From assembly GCA_030537895.1 (NCBI GenBank), contig JAUNVA010000001.1, forward strand, positions 210,864-274,863: a stretch of 64,000 nucleotides of DNA, read 5' to 3'. Positions 16,040-24,738 of the stretch are shown here, in pieces. The translations under genes and the position numbers were made by a program. The stretch is from Bowdeniella nasicola. GTDB lineage: Bacteria > Actinomycetota > Actinomycetes > Actinomycetales > Actinomycetaceae. The notes under the pieces were generated by a model. It saw only the letters and a list, made by a program, of their open reading frames with translations, was not told the DNA's origin and searched no databases. Positions within the stretch are counted from its first letter, which is position 1. Each line of letters starts with the position of its first letter.

Positions 16040-17464
16040 CTACAGGGAAAAGTAGAGCTCGAACTCGTGTGGGTGCGGACGCTGGCGCAACGGCTCAATT
16101 TCGTGCGTGCGTTTGTACTCGATCCACGTCTCGATGAGGTCGGGTGTGAAGACGTCTCCCTCGGTCAGGAAGTCGTGATCGGCCTCCAGTTCAAGGAGAG
16201 CCTGGTCGAGCGTGTAGGGCAACTGTCGGATCTCTGCGTGTTCCTCGGGCGGCAGTTCGTAGAGGTCCTTATCGATCGGCTCGGCCGGTTCGATCCGGTT
16301 GCGGATACCGTCCAGTCCCGCCATGAGCTGCGCTGCGAAGGCAAGGTAGGGGTTTGCGGAGGGATCCGGCACCCGGTACTCGACGCGCTTCGCCTTCGGG
16401 GAGGTGCCCGTGATCGGGATGCGGATGCACGCCGATCGGTTGCGGGCCGAGTAGACGAGGTTGACGGGGGCCTCGAAGCCCGGCACGAGCCGGTGATAGG
16501 AGTTCGCTGACGGGTTGGTGAAGGCGAGTAGGGCCGGGGCATGCTCCAACAGGCCCCCAATGAACCAGCGAGCCGTGTCCGACAGGTTGGCGTAGCCGGA
16601 CTCGTCGTAGAAGAGCGGGGTGCCTTCCTTCCACAGCGAGAGGTGGCAGTGCATGCCCGATCCGTTGTCCCCAAAGACGGGCTTCGGCATGAAAGTCGCC
16701 GTCTTGCCGGCCGCCCAGGCAGCATTCTTGACCACGTACTTGAACTTCATCATGTCGTCGCCGGCGGCCGTGAGCGTGTCAAACGTGTAGTTGATTTCCT
16801 GCTGGCCCGCGGTGCCCACCTCGTGGTGGGAACGTTCGACCTTCAGGCCGACGTCATACATCAGTGCCACGATCTGGTCACGCAGGTCGCAGAAATGATC
16901 GGAGGGCGAGACGGGGAAGTAGCCACCCTTATAGGGAGTCTTGTACCCGCGGTTGCCCCCCTCCTCGACGCGGCCCGTGTTCCACGCCGCCTCATCGGAG
17001 TCAATGTGGTAGTAGCCCCCCGCTGCCGATGTGGCAAAACGAACGTCGTCGAAGACGTAGAACTCGGCCTCCGCTCCCACGTAGGCGGTGTCGGCAATTC
17101 CAGTGGAGCGGAGGTAGGCCTCCGCCTTCGCGGCCACGTTGCGCGGGTCGCGCGAGTAGGGCTCATCAGTGAAGGGGTCGACAATGAAGAAGTTGACGAC
17201 GAGGGTCTTCGCGGGGCGGAACGGGTCGACGAACGCCGAGCTGATGTCCGGCACGAGCTTCATGTCGGATTCGTGGATCGCCTGGAAGCCACGGATCGAG
17301 GAGCCATCAAACATCAGCCCGTCGGTGAACAGGTCTTCGGTGAAGGCCTCGACCGGGATGTTGAAGTGCTGCATGATCCCCGGGAGGTCACAAAAGCGGA
17401 CGTCAATGAACTGGACGCCTTCTTCACGGGTGAAGGCGATCGCCTGCTCAGGGGAGCTAAACAT
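16040..17464 (-). CDS. glnA: Glutamine synthetase I (GlnA1), adenylylation-type
   Basis: The start is placed at the ATG at 17464 ([19 protein letters not shown]) with GAAAGG upstream, giving 474 residues, the normal length; an upstream in-frame extension runs through the terminator and is rejected. Family motifs: '[20 protein letters not shown]', '[11 protein letters not shown]', '[19 protein letters not shown]', '[20 protein letters not shown]' and '[15 protein letters not shown]'. Tyr402 in '[11 protein letters not shown]' is the adenylylation site. The enzyme forms glutamine from glutamate and ammonia in the cytoplasm. On the minus strand TATATT near 17500 could be the -10. Its 3' end faces that of glnE, 15 bases away. 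Confidence 0.96.
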   Translation of the reverse strand: MFSSPEQAIAFTREEGVQFIDVRFCDLPGIMQHFNIPVEAFTEDLFTDGLMFDGSSIRGFQAIHESDMKLVPDISSAFVDPFRPAKTLVVNFFIVDPFTDEPYSRDPRNVAAKAEAYLRSTGIADTAYVGAEAEFYVFDDVRFATSAAGGYYHIDSDEAAWNTGRVEEGGNRGYKTPYKGGYFPVSPSDHFCDLRDQIVALMYDVGLKVERSHHEVGTAGQQEINYTFDTLTAAGDDMMKFKYVVKNAAWAAGKTATFMPKPVFGDNGSGMHCHLSLWKEGTPLFYDESGYANLSDTARWFIGGLLEHAPALLAFTNPSANSYHRLVPGFEAPVNLVYSARNRSACIRIPITGTSPKAKRVEYRVPDPSANPYLAFAAQLMAGLDGIRNRIEPAEPIDKDLYELPPEEHAEIRQLPYTLDQALLELEADHDFLTEGDVFTPDLIETWIEYKRTHEIEPLRQRPHPHEFELYFSL

Positions 17465-17526
17465 GGATGGGACCTTTCGGTAGCCGGACGGCACCAATAT
17501 ACGCGCGTGGACGGGCCCCATATGCG

Positions 17527-17562
17527 CGAATGCGCACGGTGAGATCACACCGTGCGCATTCG
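17527..17562 (-). terminator. Perfect hairpin terminator between DUF4191 gene and glnA
   Basis: Arms of 15 bases (CGAATGCGCACGGTG at 17527-17541 and its exact complement at 17548-17562) enclose a six-base loop. It lies 13 bases beyond the stop of the DUF4191 gene. No T tract follows, as is common in actinobacteria. Confidence 0.7.
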
Positions 17563-17575
17563 ACTCGCGCGTCGG

Positions 17576-18268
17576 TTAGCGACCGCGCAGGCCCTTGCGG
17601 TCGGGGCGGGCCCGCATTGGGTCGATCCCCTTCGGGATCGGGAGCCGCATGGCGCCGAGGGAGGACAGGCGTTTGGCGACGACGGCGACCTGCTGGCGGG
17701 TGAGCTTCTTCGGGAGCTTGCGCATGGCACGTTCCAGACCCCGCAGCGGCACCTGTCCTTCACCGTTGCCGACGTAGATGGTGTGGACGGGCACGTTCGT
17801 CACGGAGCGACGCACCTTGCGTTCCTCATCGCGCACGAGCCGTTTCGTGCGGTTGATCGGGCCCTCGACGAGGAGCACGACGCCAGGGCGGCCGACCGTA
17901 CGGAACACCATGTCCTGGGTACGGGGGTTGATCCCGACCGGCTCCTGTTCGGTGTTCCATCCGCGCGTCTGCTGCAGGACCGCGACGGTGGCCCCCGGTT
18001 GACCGTCGATTTGGGCGTAGGAGGCACGACGCGTGTACAGGGAAAGCAGCACCATCATCGCGAGGAGCGCGAGCATGAGGCCGAGCAGCGGATACCAGAT
18101 CCACCGTCCCGTGCTGATCCCGAGCACGATCGATCCGCCGAAGACGAGAACAAGGATCGCGAGGAGCGCCCAGCGCATCCACGGGTAGGCTTCCTGGGTC
18201 AGGCGATAGGCGTCCGCAATGTTGTGGTACCAACGCCGCTTCTTGGGGGTGGTTTCAGCGTTTGACAT
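17576..18268 (-). CDS. DUF4191 membrane protein
   Basis: A 230-residue protein with a basic N-terminus (TPKKRRWYHNIADAYRLTQE), two transmembrane helices at ~31-50 (WALLAILVLVFGGSIVLG) and ~55-78 (WYPLLGLMLALLAMMVLLSL), and a ~150-residue cytoplasmic tail with 'RGWNTEQEPVGINPRTQDMV' and 'VYVGNGEGQVPLRGL'-like content (actual IYVGNGEGQVPLRGL). This is the conserved actinobacterial DUF4191 family (Rv2219-like) always found near glnA and lipA; function unknown. TAGACT lies nine bases before the ATG with no clear ribosome site, so a very short leader is possible. Confidence 0.85.
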   Translation of the reverse strand: MSNAETTPKKRRWYHNIADAYRLTQEAYPWMRWALLAILVLVFGGSIVLGISTGRWIWYPLLGLMLALLAMMVLLSLYTRRASYAQIDGQPGATVAVLQQTRGWNTEQEPVGINPRTQDMVFRTVGRPGVVLLVEGPINRTKRLVRDEERKVRRSVTNVPVHTIYVGNGEGQVPLRGLERAMRKLPKKLTRQQVAVVAKRLSSLGAMRLPIPKGIDPMRARPDRKGLRGR

Positions 18269-18280
18269 GATGCGCCCAGT

Positions 18281-19347
18281 CTAGCGCGCCGCGCGCGCGT
18301 GCATGGAACGGCGCCCGCCGGGTGTCTCGGCATCGGTTGTGGGACGCAGCCGGGCGGACACGGCCGAAGCCTCCTGGTGCGCAGTCATCGGCTCCGTCAG
18401 GTGGTGCAGTTCGCGCGGCACGGTGCGTCCCCGGCGGGCCATTGCCTGGCCCCACAGGCGACCGGCCCGATAGGACGACCGCACGAGGGGGCCAGCCATG
18501 ACGCCCGCGAAACCGAGGTCGAGCGCGGCCGCAGAGAGCTCGGTGAACTCCTCGGGCCGGACCCAACGCTCAACGGGGTGGTGGCGAGGCGAGGGCCGCA
18601 GATACTGCGTGATGGTCAGCAGGTCGGTGCCGGCCTCACGCAGGTCCTTCATGGCCGCGAGAACTTCCTCGGGCGTTTCACCCATCCCTAAGATGAGGTT
18701 GGATTTCGTGATGAGGCCCGCATCGGCGGCTTCGGCAAGCACACCCAGGCTGCGCTCGTAGCGGAAGGCAGGGCGGATCCGTGCAAACAGACGCGGCACC
18801 GTCTCGAGGTTGTGGCCGAGGACTTCGGGCCGCGAGGAGAACACTTTCGCGAGCTGACTCGGGTTCGCCCGGAAGTCGGGGATCAGTAGTTCGACCCCGG
18901 TGCCCGGTGAAAGCGCGTGGATCTCTCGGGTGGTTTGTGCATAGAGCCAGGCACCACCGTCGGGCAGGTCGTCTCGTGCCACACCCGTGACGGTTGCGTA
19001 TTTGAGCGAGAGTTCGGCGACTGACTCGGCGACGCGCCGCGGCTCGTCCCGGTCGACTTCGGTGGGCCGGCCGGTATCGATCTGGCAGAAGTCACAACGC
19101 CGCGTGCACTGGTCACCGCCAATGAGGAGGTGGCTTCCCGGTCTTGCCAGCACTCGAAAATATTGGGACAGCCGGCCTCTTCGCAGACGGTATGGAGACC
19201 GGAGCGTCGCACGATTGATTTGAGTTCGGAGTATTGCGGCCCCATGACGGCTCGGGTGCGGATCCACTCGGGTTTGCGTTCGATTGGGGTCTCAGCGTTG
19301 CGCGCTTCGACACGCAGCAGGCGGCGGCCCTCGGGTGTCACGGTCAT
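18281..19347 (-). pseudogene. lipA: Lipoyl synthase, interrupted by a single-base frameshift
   Basis: LipA inserts two sulphurs into octanoyl groups on lipoyl domains using radical SAM chemistry. The first frame runs from ATG 19347 ([20 protein letters not shown]) through the auxiliary-cluster cysteines '[12 protein letters not shown]' to 'WQDREAT'. The rest lies in another frame: '[19 protein letters not shown]' with the radical-SAM CxxxCxxC, then '[17 protein letters not shown]', 'ELLIPDF', '[20 protein letters not shown]' and 'RSSYRAG'. The switch falls at about 19126-19131, where restoring one base (a T in coding sense, between ACC and TCCTCATT) would give EATFLIGGDQC. Everything else is well conserved, so sequencing error or a very recent mutation is likely. 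Start overlaps the lipB stop (ATGA). Confidence 0.9.
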
Positions 19348-20000
19348 GCTGGCTCCTTATCGGGGGTCTCACGGCGGGCTCGCAGGGGGTGCAAAGCGAC
19401 GGCGAGGTGGTTGGTCAGGTGATCGGCTACGTCGGCAAGGTCGAGGTCGTAGCCCAATTCGTGTGCCATGGTCGTGACGCCGGCGTCGGCAATTCCACAG
19501 GGCACGATCGCCCGGTAGGGCGCCAGTGAATTGTTGACGTTCAGGGCGATCCCATGCAGGGTGGCGCCGCGCGCCACTCGAACGCCCACCGCGCAGATCT
19601 TGCGGTCGGGAGGCGTGAGCCACACCCCCGAGCGCGAGGACACACGCGTCCCCTCAAGTCCGTAGTGGGCGAGTGTCGCGATCACGGCCTCCTCGAGAGC
19701 GTGGACGTAGGCGAGGACGTCCAGCGGCTCGCGGAGCGCGATGATCGGGTAGGCGACGACCTGGCCGGGGCCGTGCCAGGTGATCCGGCCACCGCGATCC
19801 ACGGGAACGTAATTCAGGTGGGGATCACGCACATCCCAGGGGGCAGTGCGGCGCCCTCCCGTATAAACCGGCTCCATCTCGACGACGACGACGCAGTCGT
19901 CTTGGCAGTGTCTGGCAATGGCGGCATGCAGGGAGCGTTGCAGTGCGTCGACCGCGTCGTAGGGTTGGGGGCCTTCGGCAATGAGACAAACGCGGCGCAC
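19344..20000 (-). CDS. lipB: Octanoyltransferase
   Basis: A 218-residue enzyme that moves octanoate from acyl carrier protein to lipoyl-domain lysines. Family blocks: '[20 protein letters not shown]', '[22 protein letters not shown]' (split), 'THGLEGTR'-like region, then '[23 protein letters not shown]' (split), where the active-site lysine is K of 'RKICAVG', and the cysteine-bearing '[15 protein letters not shown]'. Start is a GTG at 20000 with TACGAT six bases upstream and no Shine-Dalgarno, hence leaderless. It overlaps lipA by four bases. No lplA is in the window. Confidence 0.94.
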   Translation of the reverse strand: MRRVCLIAEGPQPYDAVDALQRSLHAAIARHCQDDCVVVVEMEPVYTGGRRTAPWDVRDPHLNYVPVDRGGRITWHGPGQVVAYPIIALREPLDVLAYVHALEEAVIATLAHYGLEGTRVSSRSGVWLTPPDRKICAVGVRVARGATLHGIALNVNNSLAPYRAIVPCGIADAGVTTMAHELGYDLDLADVADHLTNHLAVALHPLRARRETPDKEPA

Positions 20001-20006
20001 CTGCCT

Positions 20007-20012
20007 ATCGTA
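20007..20012 (-). promoter_or_regulatory. -10 element TACGAT for leaderless lipB
   Basis: On the minus strand TACGAT is followed by six bases (AGGCAG) and the GTG start at 20000. Confidence 0.5.
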
Positions 20013-20090
20013 ATATGCCCGTCCGCTGATATGGAGGTGAACCCAAGGGTGGATTGTGGATAATGCTCAAGAGGTAGCTGGCCACAGCGT

Positions 20091-20096
20091 TACCGT
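20091..20096 (+). promoter_or_regulatory. -10 element TACCGT for leaderless pseudokinase gene
   Basis: TACCGT is followed by GACCTC and then ATG at 20103, with no ribosome site. Confidence 0.45.
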
Positions 20097-20102
20097 GACC
20101 TC

Positions 20103-21437
20103 ATGGAGCCAGACTGGTGTGGATATGAAGTCTTGCGGCCGTTGGACGACGGGGCCGTTGTCGAGGGCCGCGATGCCAGTGGAAGGCCGGTCGTCCTTGC
20201 CCGCATCCCGCTCGACGGTCTTGCAGAGCGAGAGACCCTCCGCAGGCGGTTGCAATCCCTCATCGGGTTTTCCCACCCGAATGTGGTGCGGGTCCTCGCG
20301 GTCGAGGAGGCGAGTGACGGCGCCTTCGTTCTCGCCTACGAAGCTCTCGGCGGAACGACCCTCGCGACCATCCTCGCTGCCCGCGGGCAACTGAGTGCGG
20401 GAGAGGTTGCCTTCGTGTGGGACGCACTCGCCTCGGGCCTCGGTGCGCTGCACGAGCGGGGCATCATCCATGGAGATATCTCCGGAGCGAACGTGATCGT
20501 GACCGATGAGGGGCGCCCTGTTCTGATCGACGTGTGCGCCCGCCTCCTGTGGGAACGCGGGACGCCGGGGTATGCAGCGCCGGAGCGGAAGGACGGTGGG
20601 CCGGCGAGTGCCGCGAGTGACATCTACTCCCTTGCCGCGCTCTTGTGCACGCTGAGTACCGATTCGTCGCTATCGGACATGCTCTCCGACGCATGTGGGC
20701 CCGCCGAGGGGCGTCCGAATGCGTGGGACCTGTGGGCACGGCGCTGCGAATTCAGCGAGCCCAGCCCGATCGCTCTTCCCGATGTTCCGGCTCTGGCGGC
20801 GGCCCGCATTCGGGTGCGGATACCCGCCACTGAGATCCCGTCGCACCGGCGGGAGCATCATGTGCGCCGACGCTCGCGGATGATGCTGCGCACCGTCTCC
20901 CTCGCGGGAGTGGCGCTAATCGCGGCGGGTGCCATCCTCACCGACCTGACGCTCTTCGGTCCGCCAGGCCCCCCGACGGGCCCGGTGAACGTGGTGCGCG
21001 CCTACCTCCAGGCTCGCGATGCGGCACTTACCCGCCGGGATACGGACCTGTTGGCCGCCTCGAGCCGGAGCGTGCGTGGCGCGGACCGGGAGACGATTGC
21101 CCGATGGCAACGCGAGGCCATCACGGTGGAGCGACTCGAGACGGTCCCCACCCGGATCGATGTGCTGGAGCGCGATGGGCTCGACGCGATTGTCGAGACA
21201 GAGCTCATGGCCATCGCCCCCACGATGCACCTCGGCTCGTCCGAGGTGGTGGGCCAGGATGGAGCCGTCAGCTGTCGGCGGTTTTGGGTTCGCGGGGCGC
21301 GGGTTGAGGCCGTAGGGACATGCGATGACCCCGCGGATACCGAGGCGGGTGGTGAACCGAGTTTTAGCGATATGCCGAGCGACACACAACGGCCCGGCCC
21401 CACCTCAGTGGGACCGGGCCGCGAACTCTCAGATTAG
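20103..21437 (+). CDS. Membrane-anchored protein-kinase-like protein, probable pseudokinase
   Basis: A 444-residue protein. Residues ~7-220 follow the Ser/Thr kinase fold: '[19 protein letters not shown]', '[19 protein letters not shown]', '[19 protein letters not shown]', 'GTPGYAAPE' and '[14 protein letters not shown]'. Key residues are altered: no glycine-rich loop, the VAIK lysine is replaced in 'RPVVLARIP', HRD is HGD, and DFG is 'LIDVCAR'. A single transmembrane helix (~260-282, [18 protein letters not shown]) is followed by a ~140-residue extracellular domain beginning '[19 protein letters not shown]', NTF2-like in feel, and a disordered tail. It probably binds a ligand outside and acts as a scaffold inside. 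It lies between lipB and the E2 gene; its end overlaps the E2 stop convergently. Confidence 0.82.
   Translation: MEPDWCGYEVLRPLDDGAVVEGRDASGRPVVLARIPLDGLAERETLRRRLQSLIGFSHPNVVRVLAVEEASDGAFVLAYEALGGTTLATILAARGQLSAGEVAFVWDALASGLGALHERGIIHGDISGANVIVTDEGRPVLIDVCARLLWERGTPGYAAPERKDGGPASAASDIYSLAALLCTLSTDSSLSDMLSDACGPAEGRPNAWDLWARRCEFSEPSPIALPDVPALAAARIRVRIPATEIPSHRREHHVRRRSRMMLRTVSLAGVALIAAGAILTDLTLFGPPGPPTGPVNVVRAYLQARDAALTRRDTDLLAASSRSVRGADRETIARWQREAITVERLETVPTRIDVLERDGLDAIVETELMAIAPTMHLGSSEVVGQDGAVSCRRFWVRGARVEAVGTCDDPADTEAGGEPSFSDMPSDTQRPGPTSVGPGRELSD
21390..21422. terminator. Hairpin at the convergent ends of the pseudokinase and E2 genes
   Basis: Arms of 14 bases (21390-21403 and 21409-21422, one mismatch) lie inside the last codons of the pseudokinase gene and just beyond the E2 stop. 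It could terminate the E2 transcript and, less well, the opposing one. Confidence 0.5.
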
Positions 21438-23158
21438 AGACCGATCTCGGCGGCGAAGTCGCCCTCTTCGAGGCGCGCCTTCACGGCCATCAGATACCGG
21501 GCGGCATCCGCGCCGTCGACCAGGCGATGATCGTAGGACAGTGCCAGGTAGACCATGGAACGAATACCGATGGTCTCGTTGCCGTCCGTGTCGCGCACCA
21601 CCATCGGGCGCTTCACGATCGTGCCGACGCCGAGGATCGCGACCTCGGGCTGATTGATGATCGGCGTATCGAACAGCGCGCCGCCAGAGCCCGTGTTCGT
21701 GATCGTGAAGGTTGAGCCAGACAGCTCGTCCGGGCCGACCTTCGAGGAACGCGTGCGCTCGGCCAGATCCGCAATCTTCTTCGCGATACCGGAGATCGTG
21801 AGGTCGCCGGCCTCCTTGATCACCGGCACGAGCAAGCCACGTTCGGTGTCCACCGCAATGCCGATGTTCTCGACATCGTGGTAAACGACCTCCTTGTCCT
21901 GCACGGACGCGTTGATCTTGGGATGGGCCTTCAGCGCCTCGGTGGCAGCCTTAACGAAGAATGGCAGGAAGGTGAGCTTCGCCCCCTCGCGCTCGAGGAA
22001 CTGATCCTTCGCGCGGGCGCGGAGCGAGGCCACCTTGGTGACATCCACCTCGACCACGGTCGTGAGCTGGGCGGAGGACTGCAGCGACTCCATCATGCGA
22101 GCCGAGATGACCTGGCGCAGGCGCGACATCTTCTCGGTCGTACCACGCAGCGGCGAAGGCTCTGTGCTCGCACGCCGGGGCGCGGGAGCGGAAGTCGAGT
22201 CGACCTTCGGGCTCGAGTGGGCCGCACGCTTGGCTTCCTCCGCCTTCCGAGCGGCGGCGAGTACGTCATCCTTACGGATACGGCCACCAATGCCGGTGCC
22301 CTCGACTTCGGTGAGGTCGATACCCTTATCCTTGGCGAGTTTACGCACAATCGGAGTCACATAGAGCTGCTCACCGCCGAGGGCCCTGTCCCGCCGCGAG
22401 GGCGCACGTTCGGTGTCCGCCGGGCTGGGTTTCTCGGTGGTGGGCTCTTCCGAAGGCTCTTCGGTGGTGGTCTCCTCGGGGCTCTCCTCGGCTGGTTCTG
22501 CGGTGTCCGTGCTCTCGTCGGTCTTGGGTTCTTCCGCCGGTGCGGCGTCGGCGTCGCCGTCGCCGATGAGGCACAGGTCGGTGCCCACCTCGACCGTTTC
22601 GTCTTCCTCGACCAGGATCTTTTGCAGTGTGCCGGCCACGGGGGAGGGGATCTCGGTGTCGACCTTGTCGGTGGAGACCTCCAGCAGGGGCTCATCCATC
22701 TCGACGGTGTCACCGACGGACTTCAGCCACTGCGTGACGGTACCTTCGGTGACGGACTCGCCAAGAGCGGGCATCTGCACGGACTGGCCGGAACCACCGC
22801 CAGAGGGCGATCCCTTCGGGGCCTCTTCGGTGGTGGTCTCCTCGGGGCTCTCCTCGGCTGGTTCTGCGGTGTCCGTGCTCTCGTCGGTCTTGGGTTCTTC
22901 CGCCGGTGCGGCGTCGGCGTCGCCGTCGCCGATGAGGCACAGGTCGGTGCCCACCTCGACCGTTTCGTCTTCCTCGACCAGGATCTTTTGCAGTGTGCCG
23001 GCCACGGGGGAGGGGATCTCGGTGTCGACCTTGTCGGTGGAGACCTCCAGCAGGGGCTCATCCATCTCGACGGTGTCACCGACGGACTTCAGCCACTGCG
23101 TGACGGTACCTTCGGTGACGGACTCGCCAAGAGCGGGCATCTGTACGGTTTCAGACAT
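21434..23158 (-). CDS. sucB: 2-oxoacid dehydrogenase E2 component (dihydrolipoamide acyltransferase) with two identical lipoyl domains
   Basis: A 574-residue E2 starting [19 protein letters not shown] after AGGAG. Lipoyl domain 1 spans ~1-76 and lipoyl domain 2 ~123-198, both with the lipoylated lysine in '[12 protein letters not shown]'. Acidic Glu/Thr/Pro linkers follow each. A subunit-binding domain (~262-303, '[20 protein letters not shown]') precedes the catalytic domain (~340-574) with '[18 protein letters not shown]' carrying the His and Asp. In actinobacteria this protein is usually annotated SucB but serves as E2 of pyruvate dehydrogenase. The gene lies 26 bases after lpdA on the same strand. 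The two lipoyl modules are identical at DNA level over 321 bases. Confidence 0.94.
   Translation of the reverse strand: MSETVQMPALGESVTEGTVTQWLKSVGDTVEMDEPLLEVSTDKVDTEIPSPVAGTLQKILVEEDETVEVGTDLCLIGDGDADAAPAEEPKTDESTDTAEPAEESPEETTTEEAPKGSPSGGGSGQSVQMPALGESVTEGTVTQWLKSVGDTVEMDEPLLEVSTDKVDTEIPSPVAGTLQKILVEEDETVEVGTDLCLIGDGDADAAPAEEPKTDESTDTAEPAEESPEETTTEEPSEEPTTEKPSPADTERAPSRRDRALGGEQLYVTPIVRKLAKDKGIDLTEVEGTGIGGRIRKDDVLAAARKAEEAKRAAHSSPKVDSTSAPAPRRASTEPSPLRGTTEKMSRLRQVISARMMESLQSSAQLTTVVEVDVTKVASLRARAKDQFLEREGAKLTFLPFFVKAATEALKAHPKINASVQDKEVVYHDVENIGIAVDTERGLLVPVIKEAGDLTISGIAKKIADLAERTRSSKVGPDELSGSTFTITNTGSGGALFDTPIINQPEVAILGVGTIVKRPMVVRDTDGNETIGIRSMVYLALSYDHRLVDGADAARYLMAVKARLEEGDFAAEIGL
22457..22777 (-). 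repeat. 321-base direct repeat, copy encoding lipoyl domain 2
   Basis: I compared this segment base by base with 22823-23143 and found no difference; the period is 366 bases (122 codons). It encodes the second lipoyl domain and the following acidic linker. Confidence 0.9.
22823..23143 (-). repeat. 321-base direct repeat, copy encoding lipoyl domain 1
   Basis: This is the N-terminal copy of the perfect repeat in the E2 gene. The sequences diverge immediately outside, at the gene start and in the '[13 protein letters not shown]' linker. Confidence 0.9.
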
Positions 23159-23184
23159 CGTTAACGTCTCCTAGGAATGTCGTC

Positions 23185-24564
23185 TTAGTTGTGAGAGTGC
23201 AGCGGCTTGCCCGCCAGGGCGAGGGCGGCTTCGCCAACAGCCTCACCCTGCGTGGGGTGGGCGTGGATGAGCGGGGCCACGTCCTCGGCATAGGCCTCCC
23301 AGTTGACCATGAGCTGCCCCTCGCCGATGAGCTCGCCGACGCGCGAACCGATCATGTGAACCCCCACGATCGGCCCGTCCTTCAGCCCCACGAGCTTGAC
23401 GAAGCCCGCCGTCTTTAAGATCTGAGATTTGCCGTTACCCGCCAGGTTGTACTCGACGCTCGTGACGGCATCGGCGCCGTGCCGCTCCTTGGCCTGCGCC
23501 TCGGTGAGACCGACGGAGGCGACCTCCGGCTCGCAGTAGGTGACGCGCGGAATCTTCGCGTCTTCGATCACGGGCGGATTAAAGCCGGCGATCTCCTCCG
23601 CGACAAAAATCCCCTGCTGGAAGCCACGGTGCGCGAGCTGCAGGCCGGGCACGATGTCGCCGACCGCATAAATCGAGCCGACGCCCGTGTGCAGGCGCTC
23701 GTTCGTGAGCACGAAACCACGGTCCAGGGCGATACCCTGCTCCTCGTAGCCGAGATCCTTGGTGGCGGGCCCGCGCCCAATCGCCACGAGCAGGTAATCC
23801 GCCTCGTAGGTGTCACCGCCCTCTGTCGTGACCGTGACGCCGGAGTCGGACTGTTCGACCGACTTGACGAGCGTGTTGGTCTTGAACGCGATCTTCCGCT
23901 TGCGGAAGGAACGCTCCAGAGTCTTCGAGATGGCTTCTTCCTCATTCGGCACGAGGTGGGGCAGGCCCTCAATAATCGTGACGTCCGCCCCGAAGGACTT
24001 CCAGACCGAGGCGAACTCGACGCCGATGACGCCGCCGCCGAGCACGATCACGGATGAGGGGACCTCATCCATCGTGAGGGCTTGCTCGGAGGTCATCACC
24101 CGTCCGGTGATGTCTAGGCCGGGCAGTGTCTTGGAGTAGGAGCCGGACGCGAGCACGATGTTTTTGCCACGGTAGACGGTGCCGTCCACTTCGACGGCGT
24201 CCTTGCCCACGAGACGACCCCAGCCTTCGATCAGGTCGATATCACGCGAAGCAACGAGGCCCTGCAATCCCTTGTACAGGCGGCCAATGACGCCGTCCTT
24301 GTACTTGTTGACGCCCCTCATGTCGACGCCTTCGAGGTTCATTGTGACGCCCACGGAGGATGCCTCCCGGGCAGTGTCACAGACCTCGGCGGCGTGCAGG
24401 AGGGCCTTGGTGGGGATGCATCCCTTGTGGAGGCACGTGCCACCCACCTTCGCGCCCTCGATCAGGGCTACCTTGAGGCCTAGCTGGGCGCCCCGCAGTG
24501 CGGCGGCATATCCGCCGCTGCCGGCCCCCAGAATCACAATGTCGTAGTCCGGCGTGTCTGTCAC
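23185..24564 (-). CDS. lpdA: Dihydrolipoyl dehydrogenase
   Basis: The GTG at 24564 (TDTPDYDIVILGAGSGGYAAA after the start) has GAGGAG at good spacing; a GTG two codons upstream would overlap that site. The 459-residue flavoprotein has the FAD-binding 'GAGSGGYAAALRGAQLG', the redox disulphide 'GGTCLHKGCIPTK', the NAD-binding 'VLGGGVIGVEFASVWKSFG', and 'YAVGDIVPGLQLAHRGFQQG'; the C-terminal His-Glu pair is in 'HAHPTQGEAVGEA'. It re-oxidises dihydrolipoamide on the E2 encoded next and on GcvH encoded at 60074. Confidence 0.96.
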   Translation of the reverse strand: MTDTPDYDIVILGAGSGGYAAALRGAQLGLKVALIEGAKVGGTCLHKGCIPTKALLHAAEVCDTAREASSVGVTMNLEGVDMRGVNKYKDGVIGRLYKGLQGLVASRDIDLIEGWGRLVGKDAVEVDGTVYRGKNIVLASGSYSKTLPGLDITGRVMTSEQALTMDEVPSSVIVLGGGVIGVEFASVWKSFGADVTIIEGLPHLVPNEEEAISKTLERSFRKRKIAFKTNTLVKSVEQSDSGVTVTTEGGDTYEADYLLVAIGRGPATKDLGYEEQGIALDRGFVLTNERLHTGVGSIYAVGDIVPGLQLAHRGFQQGIFVAEEIAGFNPPVIEDAKIPRVTYCEPEVASVGLTEAQAKERHGADAVTSVEYNLAGNGKSQILKTAGFVKLVGLKDGPIVGVHMIGSRVGELIGEGQLMVNWEAYAEDVAPLIHAHPTQGEAVGEAALALAGKPLHSHN

Positions 24565-24607
24565 GTGCACTCCTCGTGAATGGGGGCTGAGCCCCTTTGT
24601 TTTGCTC

Positions 24608-24621
24608 GGGACTATTGTCCC
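24608..24621. promoter_or_regulatory. GGGAC-N4-GTCCC palindrome at the lpdA promoter
   Basis: The palindrome lies 44 bases before the lpdA start. On the minus strand TAACGT directly precedes it and GACAAT lies within it, either of which could be a -10. A sequence of the same form (34169-34182) lies before ctaC. Confidence 0.3.
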
Positions 24622-24690
24622 ACGTTACGCGCCGCGGGCAACAAGGATCGCGGCAGGCGGGACGCGTGATGGAGCCCACCTACAGCCCGA

Positions 24691-24723
24691 GGGGGGAGCC
24701 GACCCACGCTGCCGGCTCCCCCC
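24691..24723 (-). terminator. Hairpin terminator after pepA
   Basis: Perfect 11-base arms (GGGGGGAGCCG at 24691-24701 and its complement at 24713-24723) with an 11-base loop lie just past the pepA stop. Confidence 0.7.
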
Positions 24724-24738
24724 TGATGTCGGGGCGCT

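Noticed and set aside
16541..17542. 333-codon open frame on the plus strand
   Set aside because: It is exactly antisense to glnA, whose translation is unmistakable; GC-rich codon bias opens the complementary frame, and there is no ribosome site or family match.
21878..23164. Long plus-strand frames through the E2 gene, containing repeats
   Set aside because: They mirror the duplicated lipoyl domains on the opposite strand; the E2 reading is strongly supported.
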